A stretch of 64,000 nucleotides of DNA, taken from assembly GCA_965213645.1 (NCBI GenBank), contig CBDBZX010000008.1, positions 186,001 through 250,000 of the forward strand. The letters run 5' to 3'. Below, piece after piece: positions 7,258 through 15,543 of this stretch. The stretch's first letter is position 1; each line of letters starts with the position of its first letter. The stretch is from CBDBZX01 sp965213645. Lineage in GTDB: Bacteria; Deinococcota; Deinococci; Deinococcales; Trueperaceae. Below the pieces are notes generated by a model. That model ran no database searches. It was not told the DNA's origin and saw only the letters and a program-made list of their open reading frames with translations. Both the position numbers and the translations under genes were made by a program.

Positions 7258-8814
7258 GTGCACTCCCCTCCCACCCCATCTACAACCCAGGACACCTTGC
7301 TCGAGATGCACCACATCACCAAACGCTTCCCCGGCGTCACCGCAAACGACAATGTGAATTTAACCCTCCGCGCAGGCGAAGTCCACGCGCTTTTAGGCGA
7401 GAACGGCGCAGGCAAAACCACCCTGATTAGCATCCTTTATGGCCTCTACAGCCCCGACGAAGGCGAGATTAGGGTACGCGGCGAAGAGGTGCGCTTTCGT
7501 TCGCCCAAAGACGCGATTCGCCTGGGGCTCGGGCTGATCGCACAACACTTTATGCTCGTCAAAAAGCACACGGTGGCGGAGAATATCGCGCTGGGTTTGG
7601 CGCGCACCCCTTTCTTTTTTCCGCTGCGCAAACTCAAAGCGCAGATTCGAGAGCTTGGTGAGCGCTACGGTCTGAAGGTAGACCCGGACGCTTACGTGAA
7701 CGAGCTTTCGGCAGGCGAGCAGCAGCGCGTGGAGATTTTGAAAGCGCTGGTGCGCGGCGCAAGGGTTCTCATCATGGACGAGCCCACCGGCGTGCTGACG
7801 CCGCAAGAGGCTAAAAATCTCTTCGAGGTCTTGGCGCGGATGAAAAGGGCGGGGCACGCGGTTATTTTCATCACGCATAAGCTCGGTGAAGTGTTGGAGA
7901 TTGCAGACCGCATCACCGTGCTGCGCAAGGGTGCGGTGGTGGGCTCGTTAGGGCGCGAAGAGGCGGACGAAAAGACCTTAGCGCGGCTGATGGTGGGGCG
8001 AGAGGTTGCGAGCGTGCGTTTAGAAAGAGGGGTAGACCAAGAGGTCAGGGGGGTGGTGCTCGAGGCTAAAGACCTCACCGCCCAAAGCGAGCGCGGCGCG
8101 GCGGCGCTTAAAGGGATTTCGTTTAGGGTTAAACGCGGCGAGATTTTGGGTGTGGCGGGCGTCGCGGGCAACGGTCAGAGTGAACTCATCGAGGTCGTGA
8201 CGGGACACCGAACTTTGGAAAGCGGTCAACTCACCCTTGCCGGACAAGACGTGACGGCGCTGAGCGCTCGGCAACGCTTCGAGCGTGGCATGGCGCATAT
8301 CCCCGAGGACAGGAGCGGCGTGGGCGTTGTGCCGACGCTCTCGGTAGCGGAGAATTTGGCGTTGCGGCACTACCGCTACGCGCCGTTCGCGCAGGGCCCC
8401 CTACTCAATCCGAAAGCGGTGGCGGACTTTGCCGCGCGCGCTATTGACACGTACGACATCGCGACGCCTTCGCAGCACACGCCGACGCGCCTCCTCTCGG
8501 GCGGTAACATTCAGAAACTTATCTTGGCGAGAGAATTGTCCAATTTAAGCGAACGCTCTCATACGTCGCTGATCGTCGCCTCGCACCCGACGTACGGCCT
8601 TGACGTGGGCGCGGCGGCGCAGGTTCATAGGGCGCTCCTAGCGGAGCGCAGTAGAGGGAGCGGTGTGTTACTCGTATCCGAAGATTTAGAGGAGCTGTTG
8701 GGGCTAGCCGACCGGATTATGGTCATTTTTGCAGGTGAAATCGTGGGGACGCTTAGAGGCGAACACGCGCAGCGCGAACAACTTGGGCTGATGATGGCGG
8801 GGGTGAGAGCGTGA
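7258..8814 (+). CDS. nucleoside-type ABC transporter, double ATPase subunit (YufO-like)
   Basis: A 518-residue protein with two ABC ATPase domains in tandem, as in sugar and BmpA-type nucleoside importers. Domain 1 has Walker A GENGAGKTTL (about residue 43), signature ELSAGEQQRVEI and Walker B VLIMDEPT. Domain 2 has a degenerate Walker A GVAGNGQSE and signature LLSGGNIQKLILAREL. The companions are two permeases of the nucleoside (YufP/YufQ) class, which narrows the substrate to nucleosides or related compounds; this is inference. GTG 7258 is chosen from the promoter position; ATG 7306 is an alternative. It overlaps the first permease by 4 bp. No binding-protein gene is next to it. Confidence 0.85.
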   Translation: MHSPPTPSTTQDTLLEMHHITKRFPGVTANDNVNLTLRAGEVHALLGENGAGKTTLISILYGLYSPDEGEIRVRGEEVRFRSPKDAIRLGLGLIAQHFMLVKKHTVAENIALGLARTPFFFPLRKLKAQIRELGERYGLKVDPDAYVNELSAGEQQRVEILKALVRGARVLIMDEPTGVLTPQEAKNLFEVLARMKRAGHAVIFITHKLGEVLEIADRITVLRKGAVVGSLGREEADEKTLARLMVGREVASVRLERGVDQEVRGVVLEAKDLTAQSERGAAALKGISFRVKRGEILGVAGVAGNGQSELIEVVTGHRTLESGQLTLAGQDVTALSARQRFERGMAHIPEDRSGVGVVPTLSVAENLALRHYRYAPFAQGPLLNPKAVADFAARAIDTYDIATPSQHTPTRLLSGGNIQKLILARELSNLSERSHTSLIVASHPTYGLDVGAAAQVHRALLAERSRGSGVLLVSEDLEELLGLADRIMVIFAGEIVGTLRGEHAQREQLGLMMAGVRA

Positions 8815-9944
8815 GTGGTATTTTCGGGAGTGGGTGGCGGCTCGAGCGTCAACCCGCCCCCTCTCGTCTCGCCGTCATCGGCGTTTCGCTCGGGGCGATT
8901 CTAGCGGCGCTCATCGTCACGGGTTTCATCTTCTGGTTTTACGGCTTTAATCCTTTTTACGCCTACGGCGTCGTTGTGAACGGCACGCTCGGCAGCTTTC
9001 GAGGTTTCTCCGAAGTGCTACGTAAGAGCATCCCGCTTCTACTCGCAGGTGTCGGCTTGGTGCTCGCATTTCGGGCGCAGTTTTGGAACATCGGGGCAGA
9101 AGGGCAGATTTTAGCGGGCGCGGTGGCGGCGTCGGGGGTGGCGCTCTTTATTCCTCTAAGCGCACCTCTTTATTTACCAGCTATGTTTCTAGCGGGCTTT
9201 GTGGGCGGCGCACTCTGGGGCCTCTTGCCCGCACTCCTCAAAGTTCGTTTAGGCGTGAACGAAATCATCACGACGCTGATGCTGAACTACGTCGCGATTT
9301 ACCTAGTGCAGTACCTCATCTACGGACCCTGGAAGGGCGCAGCCACACGCGGAATGCCCATCTCCGACTTCTTCCCCGACGCGGCGTGGTTGCCCGTCTT
9401 ACCAGGCACGCGGCTCCACTGGCCGACGCTGCTTTTAGGACTCTTACTCGCTCTATTTGTCGCTTTTCTGCTCGCACGCACCAAGCTCGGTTTTGAAATT
9501 CGCGTGCTCGGGCAGAGCCCGCAGGCGGCGCGCTACGCCGGGGTGAACTTTCTCAAGACGACGCTTTTTTTAGTGCTCGTCTCAGCGGGCGCGGCGGGGC
9601 TGGCAGGCGTCGGCGAGGTGGCGGGCATCTATCACCGCTTGACCGACCCCGCGCAGCTCTCGCTCGGCTACGGTTACACGGCGATTATCGTGGCGCTCTT
9701 AGCGAGAGGTAGCCCCATCGCGGCGATTTTCACCGCGCTCTTTTTAGGGCTCGTTTTCGCGAGCGGCGATGTGATGCGGGTCTCGCTGCGATTGCCTTTT
9801 CAGATGACCAATGTGATTAGCGGGCTCGTGTTGCTCTTTATGATCGCGAGCGAGCCGCTTTTGCGCTACCGACTGGTGCGCGTAAAGAGAGGGGAACCCG
9901 AGTGGAAGCAGACTGGCTCATCAGTACGGTCGGACGCGCCTTAG
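8811..9944 (+). CDS. nucleoside-type ABC transporter permease 1 (YufP-like)
   Basis: Starts at GTG 8811 in a 4-bp overlap with the ATPase. The 377-residue protein has about ten hydrophobic helices and the BPD_transp_2 hallmarks: VLRKSIPLLLAGVGLVLAFRAQFWNIGAEGQ, KVRLGVNEIITTLMLNYVA, and the EAA-like loop GFEIRVLGQSPQAARYAGV. It forms the membrane channel together with the next permease. The C-terminus overlaps the second permease's start by 43 bp, so translation is tightly coupled. Confidence 0.87.
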   Translation: MSGIFGSGWRLERQPAPSRLAVIGVSLGAILAALIVTGFIFWFYGFNPFYAYGVVVNGTLGSFRGFSEVLRKSIPLLLAGVGLVLAFRAQFWNIGAEGQILAGAVAASGVALFIPLSAPLYLPAMFLAGFVGGALWGLLPALLKVRLGVNEIITTLMLNYVAIYLVQYLIYGPWKGAATRGMPISDFFPDAAWLPVLPGTRLHWPTLLLGLLLALFVAFLLARTKLGFEIRVLGQSPQAARYAGVNFLKTTLFLVLVSAGAAGLAGVGEVAGIYHRLTDPAQLSLGYGYTAIIVALLARGSPIAAIFTALFLGLVFASGDVMRVSLRLPFQMTNVISGLVLLFMIASEPLLRYRLVRVKRGEPEWKQTGSSVRSDAP

Positions 9945-10828
9945 CCTTTAGCACGCCGCTCCTGTGGGCGGCCTTGGGTGAAATCTACGCCGAACGCGCC
10001 GGGGTGGTGAATCTGGGACTCGAGGGCATGATGATTTTAGGCGCAATCATGGGGTTTGCTGCGGGTCAAGCGACGGGCTCACCCCTTTTTGGGCTCGTCG
10101 CGGCGGCGGGCGCGGGCGGACTCGCCGCGCTTTTGCACGCCTTTATCTCGGTGACGTTGCGGGCGAATCAATACGTCTCTGGCTTGGCGCTGACCATTTT
10201 GGGTCTCGGTTTGGCGGGGCTTTTGGGACGCGGCTACGAAGGGATACCGCTCCGCCAACCGATGCAGGCCGTGACGATTCCCCTTCTCTCCGAAGTTCCC
10301 ATTATCGGCCCGGCCTTTTTTACGGATCAGTACCTCTTGACCTACGCCGGGCTCCTCATCGCCACGCTGCTCTGGTTCGTGCTGCGCTACACTAGGTTGG
10401 GCGTGACGCTTCGCTCAGTGGGCGAGTCACCTCAAGCGGCGGACTCTTTAGGCATCAATGTATTCACAGTGCGTTACTTGGCAGTCATTTTCGGCGGGCT
10501 GATGGCGGGCGTGGCGGGCGGCTACCTCTCGCTGGCGTATCGCCCCTCGTGGAGCGAAGGGATGACGGCGGGGATGGGTTGGATTGCGCTAGCGATCACC
10601 ATTTTCGCCGCGTGGAGTCCGCTCAGAGCAGTGCTGGCCGCTTTTTTGTTCGGCGCGTGCTTTCACCTCTCGTTTCGGCTACAAGGGAGTTTCCCGACCG
10701 AGTTTTTGCAGATGCTTCCTTACGTCTTCACCATCCTTGCGCTCACGGTGATCGCGCTAAGCAAAGCGGGACGCCGCAGCGGTGCGCCCGAGGCGTTGGG
10801 GGAACCGTACTCGAGGGGCGAGAGATAG
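9902..10828 (+). CDS. nucleoside-type ABC transporter permease 2 (YufQ-like)
   Basis: A 308-residue permease of the same BPD_transp_2 class, recognised by the N-terminal TPLLWAALGEIYAERAGVVN and LGLEGMMILGA, and the cytoplasmic loop GVTLRSVGESPQAADSLGI. Eight to nine membrane helices. It is the last gene of the three-gene operon and starts inside the previous coding sequence. A typical operon of this class also encodes a BmpA/Med lipoprotein that binds the nucleoside; none is seen in the window, so it must lie elsewhere or be lost. The IS110 leader follows about 110 bp downstream. Confidence 0.87.
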   Translation: MEADWLISTVGRALAFSTPLLWAALGEIYAERAGVVNLGLEGMMILGAIMGFAAGQATGSPLFGLVAAAGAGGLAALLHAFISVTLRANQYVSGLALTILGLGLAGLLGRGYEGIPLRQPMQAVTIPLLSEVPIIGPAFFTDQYLLTYAGLLIATLLWFVLRYTRLGVTLRSVGESPQAADSLGINVFTVRYLAVIFGGLMAGVAGGYLSLAYRPSWSEGMTAGMGWIALAITIFAAWSPLRAVLAAFLFGACFHLSFRLQGSFPTEFLQMLPYVFTILALTVIALSKAGRRSGAPEALGEPYSRGER

Positions 10829-10835
10829 CGACTCA

Positions 10836-10896
10836 GCGTTTGGCCCTTTCAGGTGTTAGCTGAAATCCTTCGCTAAGAGCTAACTGCTAAACGCTT
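10836..10896. repeat. imperfect intergenic palindrome
   Basis: AGCGTTT (10836-10842) pairs with AAACGCT (10889-10895), and inside it GTTAGC pairs with GCTAAC-like sequence, giving a long hairpin just after the permease stop. There is no T-tract, so it is not a typical intrinsic terminator. Its wording resembles other intergenic palindromes here (for example 57639-57714). Confidence 0.4.
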
Positions 10897-10970
10897 GATA
10901 TTGACACTTTTTACAGCCGACGAATAAGTGCAGGACTCGAGTGTAATACAAATTCCGATTGATTACTACA

Positions 10971-11206
10971 TAAACTCCGACACTGCGCACCTCGTTGGAG
11001 TCGTCGTTTATTCCGTGCTCATCGGAACCCGTACTTGTTTCTACTCGCATCCGCTTGTATGTTGACTACAGGCAAGAGAGAAGAGCGTTCGCATCCGTGA
11101 ACTCAAAAGTTCGTACCCGAGATAGCTCCACCTCTTGCCACCTTCAAGATACCGAAGAAGTATCCTGACCCTTTGAGGTCGAATAACAAGCCCGGTGTGA
11201 AGGTGG
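10971..11206 (+). ncRNA. candidate bridge RNA of the IS110 element
   Basis: Three successive hairpin modules precede the transposase. (1) 10971-11010: TAAAC..CGAC pairs with GTCG..GTTTA (9 of 11). (2) 11071-11139: GGCAAGAG pairs with CTCTTGCC, enclosing hairpin GAACT-caaa-AGTTC (11099-11112) and large internal loops. (3) 11138-11206: CCACCTTC pairs with GAAGGTGG, enclosing hairpins GATAC/GTATC and GACC/GGTC. A 5' stem-loop followed by two looped stems in the left non-coding end is the layout described for IS110 bridge RNAs (target- and donor-binding loops). In module 2 the 3' loop sequence CCCGAGATA is the exact complement of TATCTCGGG at 12193-12201, just beyond the transposase. Length is somewhat greater than the roughly 177 nt of IS621. 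Confidence 0.5.
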
Positions 11207-11238
11207 ATAAGGGTAACTCTGCCTAGAGGAGGTCAAGC

Positions 11239-12180
11239 ATGTGCTGGATTGGTATTGACGTCAGTAAAGCGCACTTGGACGTTTGCATCTTAGCGGCTAC
11301 CGGGGAAGTCAAGCACCTTCGTGTCGAGAATAATAAAACAGGCTTTGAGCAGATCATCGCTACGCTTAAAGACCGATATTCCCGCGTTGTCTTAGAGGCG
11401 ACTGGCGTCTACCACTTGCGTCTACAACAAGATTTACAAGCACAGAACGTTCTGGTGAGCGTCATCAACCCCAGACAGATTCTCGGCTTTGCAAAGAGCC
11501 AGAATCGGCGCAATAAAACAGACAAAGTAGACGCGGCGCTCTTAGCCCAGTTCGCTAAAGAACGTGAGCCTACGCCTAGCCCTAAGTTAAACGAGCAAGC
11601 TAAAGACATCGTTAGAGAATTACAAGCCTTAAATGATGATATGACCCGCCTCAAAAACCGCCTTGGAGCAGCCGAAGCTGGACTCGCTCCCCAAGGTGTT
11701 AAAGCGTCGCTCAAGCGCCGCATCCGCTCCCTAAAAGAGGAGAAGCAGGCGCTCGAACAACAGCTCGAAGACGCCCTAGAAGATCAGCGCTCGGATGTCG
11801 AACTGCTCGAGAGTATTCCAGGCATTGCCAAGCTCACGGCTTGCAGTCTCCTTGCCGAAATCGGCGATGTCAGGCGCTTTGCTTCAGCCAGTTGTCTTGT
11901 CGCTTGGGCTGGCTTGACACCTCGGCGTCATGAATCAGGAACGTACAGAGCTTACACCGCGATAAGCCGTATGGGGTCATCCACGCTTAGACGTCTGCTC
12001 TACATGCCTGCGCTCTGTGCCAAGCGCTTTAACCCTCGTATCCGCACCTTCTATGAACGCCTGCTCGCGCAAGGTAAACCTAAGAAAGTTGCGCTCGTCG
12101 CTGCTATGGCAAAGCTGCTTCGTATCGTCTACGGCGTTCTATGCTCTAACCAACCCTTCAAACCAACCCTAGAACCTTGA
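11239..12180 (+). CDS. IS110-family transposase (DEDD recombinase)
   Basis: A 313-residue protein with an N-terminal RuvC-like DEDD domain: WIGIDVSKAHLDVC (first Asp), VVLEATGVYH (Glu), and the pair of Asp in NKTDKVDAALLAQFA. A coiled-coil middle (about residues 130-190) leads to the C-terminal Tnp_20 domain with the catalytic-Ser region (SIPGIAKLTACSLLAEIGD, then FASASCLVAWAGLTPR and SGTYRAYTAISRMGSSTLRR). Full length and without interruption, so probably active. AGAGGAGGTC gives a strong ribosome binding site. The family recombines DNA guided by an RNA made from the element's own end. Confidence 0.92.
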   Translation: MCWIGIDVSKAHLDVCILAATGEVKHLRVENNKTGFEQIIATLKDRYSRVVLEATGVYHLRLQQDLQAQNVLVSVINPRQILGFAKSQNRRNKTDKVDAALLAQFAKEREPTPSPKLNEQAKDIVRELQALNDDMTRLKNRLGAAEAGLAPQGVKASLKRRIRSLKEEKQALEQQLEDALEDQRSDVELLESIPGIAKLTACSLLAEIGDVRRFASASCLVAWAGLTPRRHESGTYRAYTAISRMGSSTLRRLLYMPALCAKRFNPRIRTFYERLLAQGKPKKVALVAAMAKLLRIVYGVLCSNQPFKPTLEP

Positions 12181-12311
12181 CTTTTAACAGAGTATCTCGG
12201 GGTAATTGCACAAGGTACAACTAAAGAACTATTGCAGTCTCGACTACATTTTGGATAGAATGTGAGACAACGAACGGAAGAAAGTAAGGATAAAAACCCA
12301 AGGAGGGCGAC

Positions 12312-13271
12312 GTGCCGCGCTTTGACGTGACGACGATAGGGGAGGGTCAACTCAGGCTATGCGTGCCTGCTGGGAGGATGCTCGAGCAAGCCAAACAGTT
12401 CGACGTGCACGTCTCGGGTACAGAGGGCAACGTCGCTTGTACGCTCTCGCGCTTGGGGTGGTCCTGTGGTTGGGTCAGCGCCTTGCCCGACACGCCACTA
12501 GGACGCCGCGTCGCGGGTGACTACCGCTTCTCCGGGCTCGACCTCTCCGCCGTCATCTGGTCCCAAGACCACCGCCTCGCCACGTACTACGTCGAATACG
12601 CCGTGCCGCCGCGCTCCACCCAGGTCTACTACGACCGCCGGGGCACGTGCTTTACGCAGCTTAAACCTGAAGATATCAATTGGGATTACGTCTTAGATAC
12701 ACGCCTCTTGCACCTCTCAGGGATAACCGTCGGGCTGTGCGGCAACAGCGAAGCCGTGTTGAAAGAAGCGGCGGCGCGGGCGAAGGCGGCGGGTATCCCC
12801 GTAAGTTTCGACATGAACTATCGCAGCCGTCTATGGACGCCTGAAGCCGCGAAAAAAGCGGTACTGCCGCTCCTGCGCGACCTCGACATCCTCTTCTGCG
12901 GACGCGGCGACGCACAAACCGTCTTCGGCTGCCGAGGTACACCTCAGGAAATGATCGCGCAACTCGCCGAACACACCCACGCCCGCACTATCGTTATGTC
13001 CATGTCGTACGAGGGGCTGATGGGCTGGGACGGTGAGCATTACATCCACGTGCCCGCCAGGGATGTCGTCATCCTAGACCGCATCGGCGCGGGGGATTCG
13101 ATGGTGGCGGGCGTGCTGCACGGCTTTTTACAGGGGGACTTTACTAAGGGGCTGAACTACGGGGTGCTCTGCGCGGCGCTCTCGCTGAGTCAATACGGCG
13201 ACCAGCCTGTGGTGGGGAGGCTCGAGCTAGAGCGCCTTTTGGATAACGCGCATAGCGACATCGTGCGCTGA
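12312..13271 (+). CDS. PfkB-family carbohydrate kinase (2-keto-3-deoxygluconate kinase-like)
   Basis: A 319-residue ribokinase-fold sugar kinase. The N-terminal substrate region has VSGTEGNVACTLSRLGWSCGWVSALPDTPLGRRV, the middle HLSGITVGLC, and the C-terminal anion hole and catalytic base GAGDSMVAGVLHGFL (Asp of GAGD). Overall resemblance is to KdgK, which phosphorylates 2-keto-3-deoxygluconate in pectin and alginate breakdown, but the substrate cannot be fixed from sequence alone. Start is GTG 12312, supported by AAGGAGGGCGAC directly upstream. The next small gene overlaps its stop by 1 bp, so they form an operon. Confidence 0.85.
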   Translation: MPRFDVTTIGEGQLRLCVPAGRMLEQAKQFDVHVSGTEGNVACTLSRLGWSCGWVSALPDTPLGRRVAGDYRFSGLDLSAVIWSQDHRLATYYVEYAVPPRSTQVYYDRRGTCFTQLKPEDINWDYVLDTRLLHLSGITVGLCGNSEAVLKEAAARAKAAGIPVSFDMNYRSRLWTPEAAKKAVLPLLRDLDILFCGRGDAQTVFGCRGTPQEMIAQLAEHTHARTIVMSMSYEGLMGWDGEHYIHVPARDVVILDRIGAGDSMVAGVLHGFLQGDFTKGLNYGVLCAALSLSQYGDQPVVGRLELERLLDNAHSDIVR

Positions 13272-13780
13272 TGACGCAACTACTCCTTTTCGTTATGCTG
13301 AGTTTGTTCGCGCAGAGTGAAGCGTTCCTCCAGATGAATTACAACACCTTCGATCAAACGGATCGCGGTTGGCGCTCGCTCGCCTACGAAGAGCGTTTTT
13401 TGGACGCCGCACAGCTCATCGACCGCTATAAAGATGTCAACCGCGATGAACTTATGTCCAATGAGGTGCGCCTTCTGAACTTTCATAGCGGACAGATGTA
13501 CGCTTTCGCAGATGAATATATTAGGGCGGTAGAGAGATTTGAAACCTCACATAAACCACCTTACCCAGTTGATGAGACCAATGAGACTAAGGTGTTCACC
13601 TCTCCTTGGAACGCCTATGTGGACGCGACCATCGCGTTTTTAGAAGGTGACTTAGACGCGCTCCTTGCTCAGCGAGAGGTCATGAACGAAGGCGTGAGCC
13701 TAGAGGGGTCCAACCGCGAGGTTGTCGACAAATTGATCGAAAACTTCGGCAAGCCCTACAGCGAAGCTTATGGAAACTGA
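13271..13780 (+). CDS. small exported protein of unknown function
   Basis: ATG 13271 shares its A with the TGA of the kinase gene. The 169-residue product has a short hydrophobic N-terminus (QLLLFVMLSLFAQS) that could be a signal peptide cleaved near residue 16, then a mostly helical, acidic body (TDRGWRSLAYEERFLDAAQLIDRY) that looks like a small TPR-like helical domain. I recognise no family. Translational coupling to a sugar kinase is odd for an exported protein and may be only an operon-sharing convenience. Nothing notable is seen in the 190 bp before the catalase gene. Confidence 0.6.
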   Translation: MTQLLLFVMLSLFAQSEAFLQMNYNTFDQTDRGWRSLAYEERFLDAAQLIDRYKDVNRDELMSNEVRLLNFHSGQMYAFADEYIRAVERFETSHKPPYPVDETNETKVFTSPWNAYVDATIAFLEGDLDALLAQREVMNEGVSLEGSNREVVDKLIENFGKPYSEAYGN

Positions 13781-13972
13781 GCACGAAACGTAAGCGGAGA
13801 CAAACCTTTTCTTCACTACACCAAATATGCGCTCATCCCTACTCAATCACGAGTACCCAAACGTCGCTCACGGGACTTTTTACCCTCATCTCGAGCGGGT
13901 AAAGTAAAGCGTCGATTCGACGTTCTTACAATACCTTCGAAATCTTACTGAAACGAGTTCCAGGGAGGAATT

Positions 13973-15481
13973 ATGGCGGACAAAAAAACGCTCACCACGG
14001 CTGACGGCGCACCCATCGCTGACCAGGAGAACGCTTTAACGGCGGGTCCACGCGGACCTATCCTGATGCAAGACGTCGTCTTGCAAGAGCAGATTCAGCG
14101 CTTTAACCGTGAGCGCGTGCCCGAGCGGGCCGTTCACGCCAAAGGAAGCGGCGCTTACGGTACCTTCACCGTCACCGGCGACATCACTCAGTACACCAAG
14201 ATGGCGCTTTTCTCCGAAGTCGGCAAAGAGACGCCCATGTTCGCCCGCTTCTCTACTGTCGCTGGCGAGCGCGGCGCAGCCGACGCCGAGCGCGACCCGC
14301 GCGGCTTCTCCTTAAAGTTCTACACCGAAGAGGGCAACTGGGACCTAGTCGGCAACAACACGCCTATTTTCTTTGTGCGTGACCCCTACAAGTTCCAGAT
14401 GTTCATCCACTCGCAAAAGCGCCATCCACACACCAACTTGCGCGACGCGGATATGCAGTTTGACTTCTGGAGCCTCTGCCCCGAGAGCCTCCACCAAGTG
14501 ACCTGGCTCTTCGGCGATAGGGGCATTCCTAAAACGTACCGCCACATGAACGGCTACGGCAGCCATACCTACTCGCTCATCAACCAAGAGGGCGAGCGGA
14601 CTTGGGTCAAGTTTCACTTCAAGACTGATCAGGGTATCGAAAATCTCACCAACGACGAAGCTGCTGAGATCATCGCGCAAGACCGCGAGAGCCACCAGCG
14701 TGACCTTTTTGAGGCGATTGAAAAGGGCGACTTTCCGACCTGGACCGCTTACGTTCAGGTTATGACCCAAGAGCAAGCTGAAACGTTCGAGTGGAACCCG
14801 TTCGACCTCACGAAGGTGTGGCCGCACGACGCGTACCCCTTGATCGAAGTCGGTAAGATGGAACTCAACCGCAACCCGCAGAACTACTTTCACGAGGTTG
14901 AGCAGGCCGCCTTCAATCCGAACGCCACCGTGCCCGGTTTCGGTCCCAGCCCCGACAAAATGCTCCAGGCGCGGCTCATGAGCTACCAGGACGCGCACCT
15001 CTACCGCATCGGCGCGAACTACCGCGACCTCAAGGTGAACCGCCCGCACGTGAAGGTGCATAACTACATGCGTGACGGTCAGTTTGGCGGCGTGTTGGAC
15101 GAGGGTACGGGGCATCCGAACTACTACCCGAACTCGGTGGAGGGTGCGCCGCGCCCCGACCCCAGCTACAAGGAACCTGCCTGGCACTTGGGCGACGTCA
15201 CCATAGACCGCTACAACAGCCGCGAAGACCACGACGACTTCACGCAGGCCGCCAACCTCTACCATGTGATGAGCGAAGAGGAGAAGGACCGCCTCGCCTC
15301 GAGCTTAGCAGGAGCGCTCAGCGGCTGCACGCGCCAAGAGGTCGTCGAGCGTCAGCTAGGACTTTTCGACAAGGTGGATGAAGACTATGGTCGCCGCGTG
15401 CGCGAGGCGTTCGAAACGGCAAGTGGTGGCGCTGAAGCTGCGGTTAACAACAGCCCGCAAGGTGAATTCGTCCACAGCTAA
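13973..15481 (+). CDS. katA: monofunctional heme catalase
   Basis: A 502-residue small-subunit catalase that splits hydrogen peroxide to water and oxygen in the cytoplasm. The catalytic His is in PERAVHAKGSGAYGTF (about residue 54), the distal Asn in DLVGNNTPIFFVRD, and the proximal heme-ligand Tyr in ARLMSYQDAHLYR followed by GANY. Substrate-channel and NADPH-site regions look complete. GGGAGGAATT gives a strong ribosome binding site. An intrinsic terminator follows, then an ankyrin-repeat gene, an arrangement known from Pseudomonas katB-ankB where the ankyrin protein is needed for full catalase activity. Confidence 0.94.
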   Translation: MADKKTLTTADGAPIADQENALTAGPRGPILMQDVVLQEQIQRFNRERVPERAVHAKGSGAYGTFTVTGDITQYTKMALFSEVGKETPMFARFSTVAGERGAADAERDPRGFSLKFYTEEGNWDLVGNNTPIFFVRDPYKFQMFIHSQKRHPHTNLRDADMQFDFWSLCPESLHQVTWLFGDRGIPKTYRHMNGYGSHTYSLINQEGERTWVKFHFKTDQGIENLTNDEAAEIIAQDRESHQRDLFEAIEKGDFPTWTAYVQVMTQEQAETFEWNPFDLTKVWPHDAYPLIEVGKMELNRNPQNYFHEVEQAAFNPNATVPGFGPSPDKMLQARLMSYQDAHLYRIGANYRDLKVNRPHVKVHNYMRDGQFGGVLDEGTGHPNYYPNSVEGAPRPDPSYKEPAWHLGDVTIDRYNSREDHDDFTQAANLYHVMSEEEKDRLASSLAGALSGCTRQEVVERQLGLFDKVDEDYGRRVREAFETASGGAEAAVNNSPQGEFVHS

Positions 15482-15500
15482 ACGCAAGACTTAGATTCTG

Positions 15501-15534
15501 ACATCCGCTACGCAGAAGTAGCGGATGTTTCTTT
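15501..15534 (+). terminator. intrinsic terminator after catalase
   Basis: ACATCCGCTAC pairs perfectly with GTAGCGGATGT (11 bp) across a 6-nt loop, followed by TTTCTTT. It lies between katA and the ankyrin gene, so the latter is expressed by read-through or its own promoter. Confidence 0.85.
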
Positions 15535-15543
15535 GGGGGAACG

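Larger units (their letters stand above)
10940..12210 (+). mobile_element. IS110-family insertion sequence (ends approximate)
   Basis: The element comprises a long structured non-coding left part (about 10940-11238), an intact IS110 transposase gene, and a short right part. IS110 elements lack terminal inverted repeats and normally make no target duplication, so exact ends cannot be read from one copy. An 18-of-20 match exists between 10946-10965 and 62459-62478 (core AATTCCGATTGATT), which may mark flanking repeat DNA or another element's end. The element sits between the nucleoside transporter operon and the PfkB-type kinase and seems not to break a gene. Confidence 0.65.

Noticed and set aside
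14345..15265. 306-codon minus-strand frame inside catalase
   Set aside because: Antisense shadow of a conserved gene with strong codon bias; composition is typical of such shadows.
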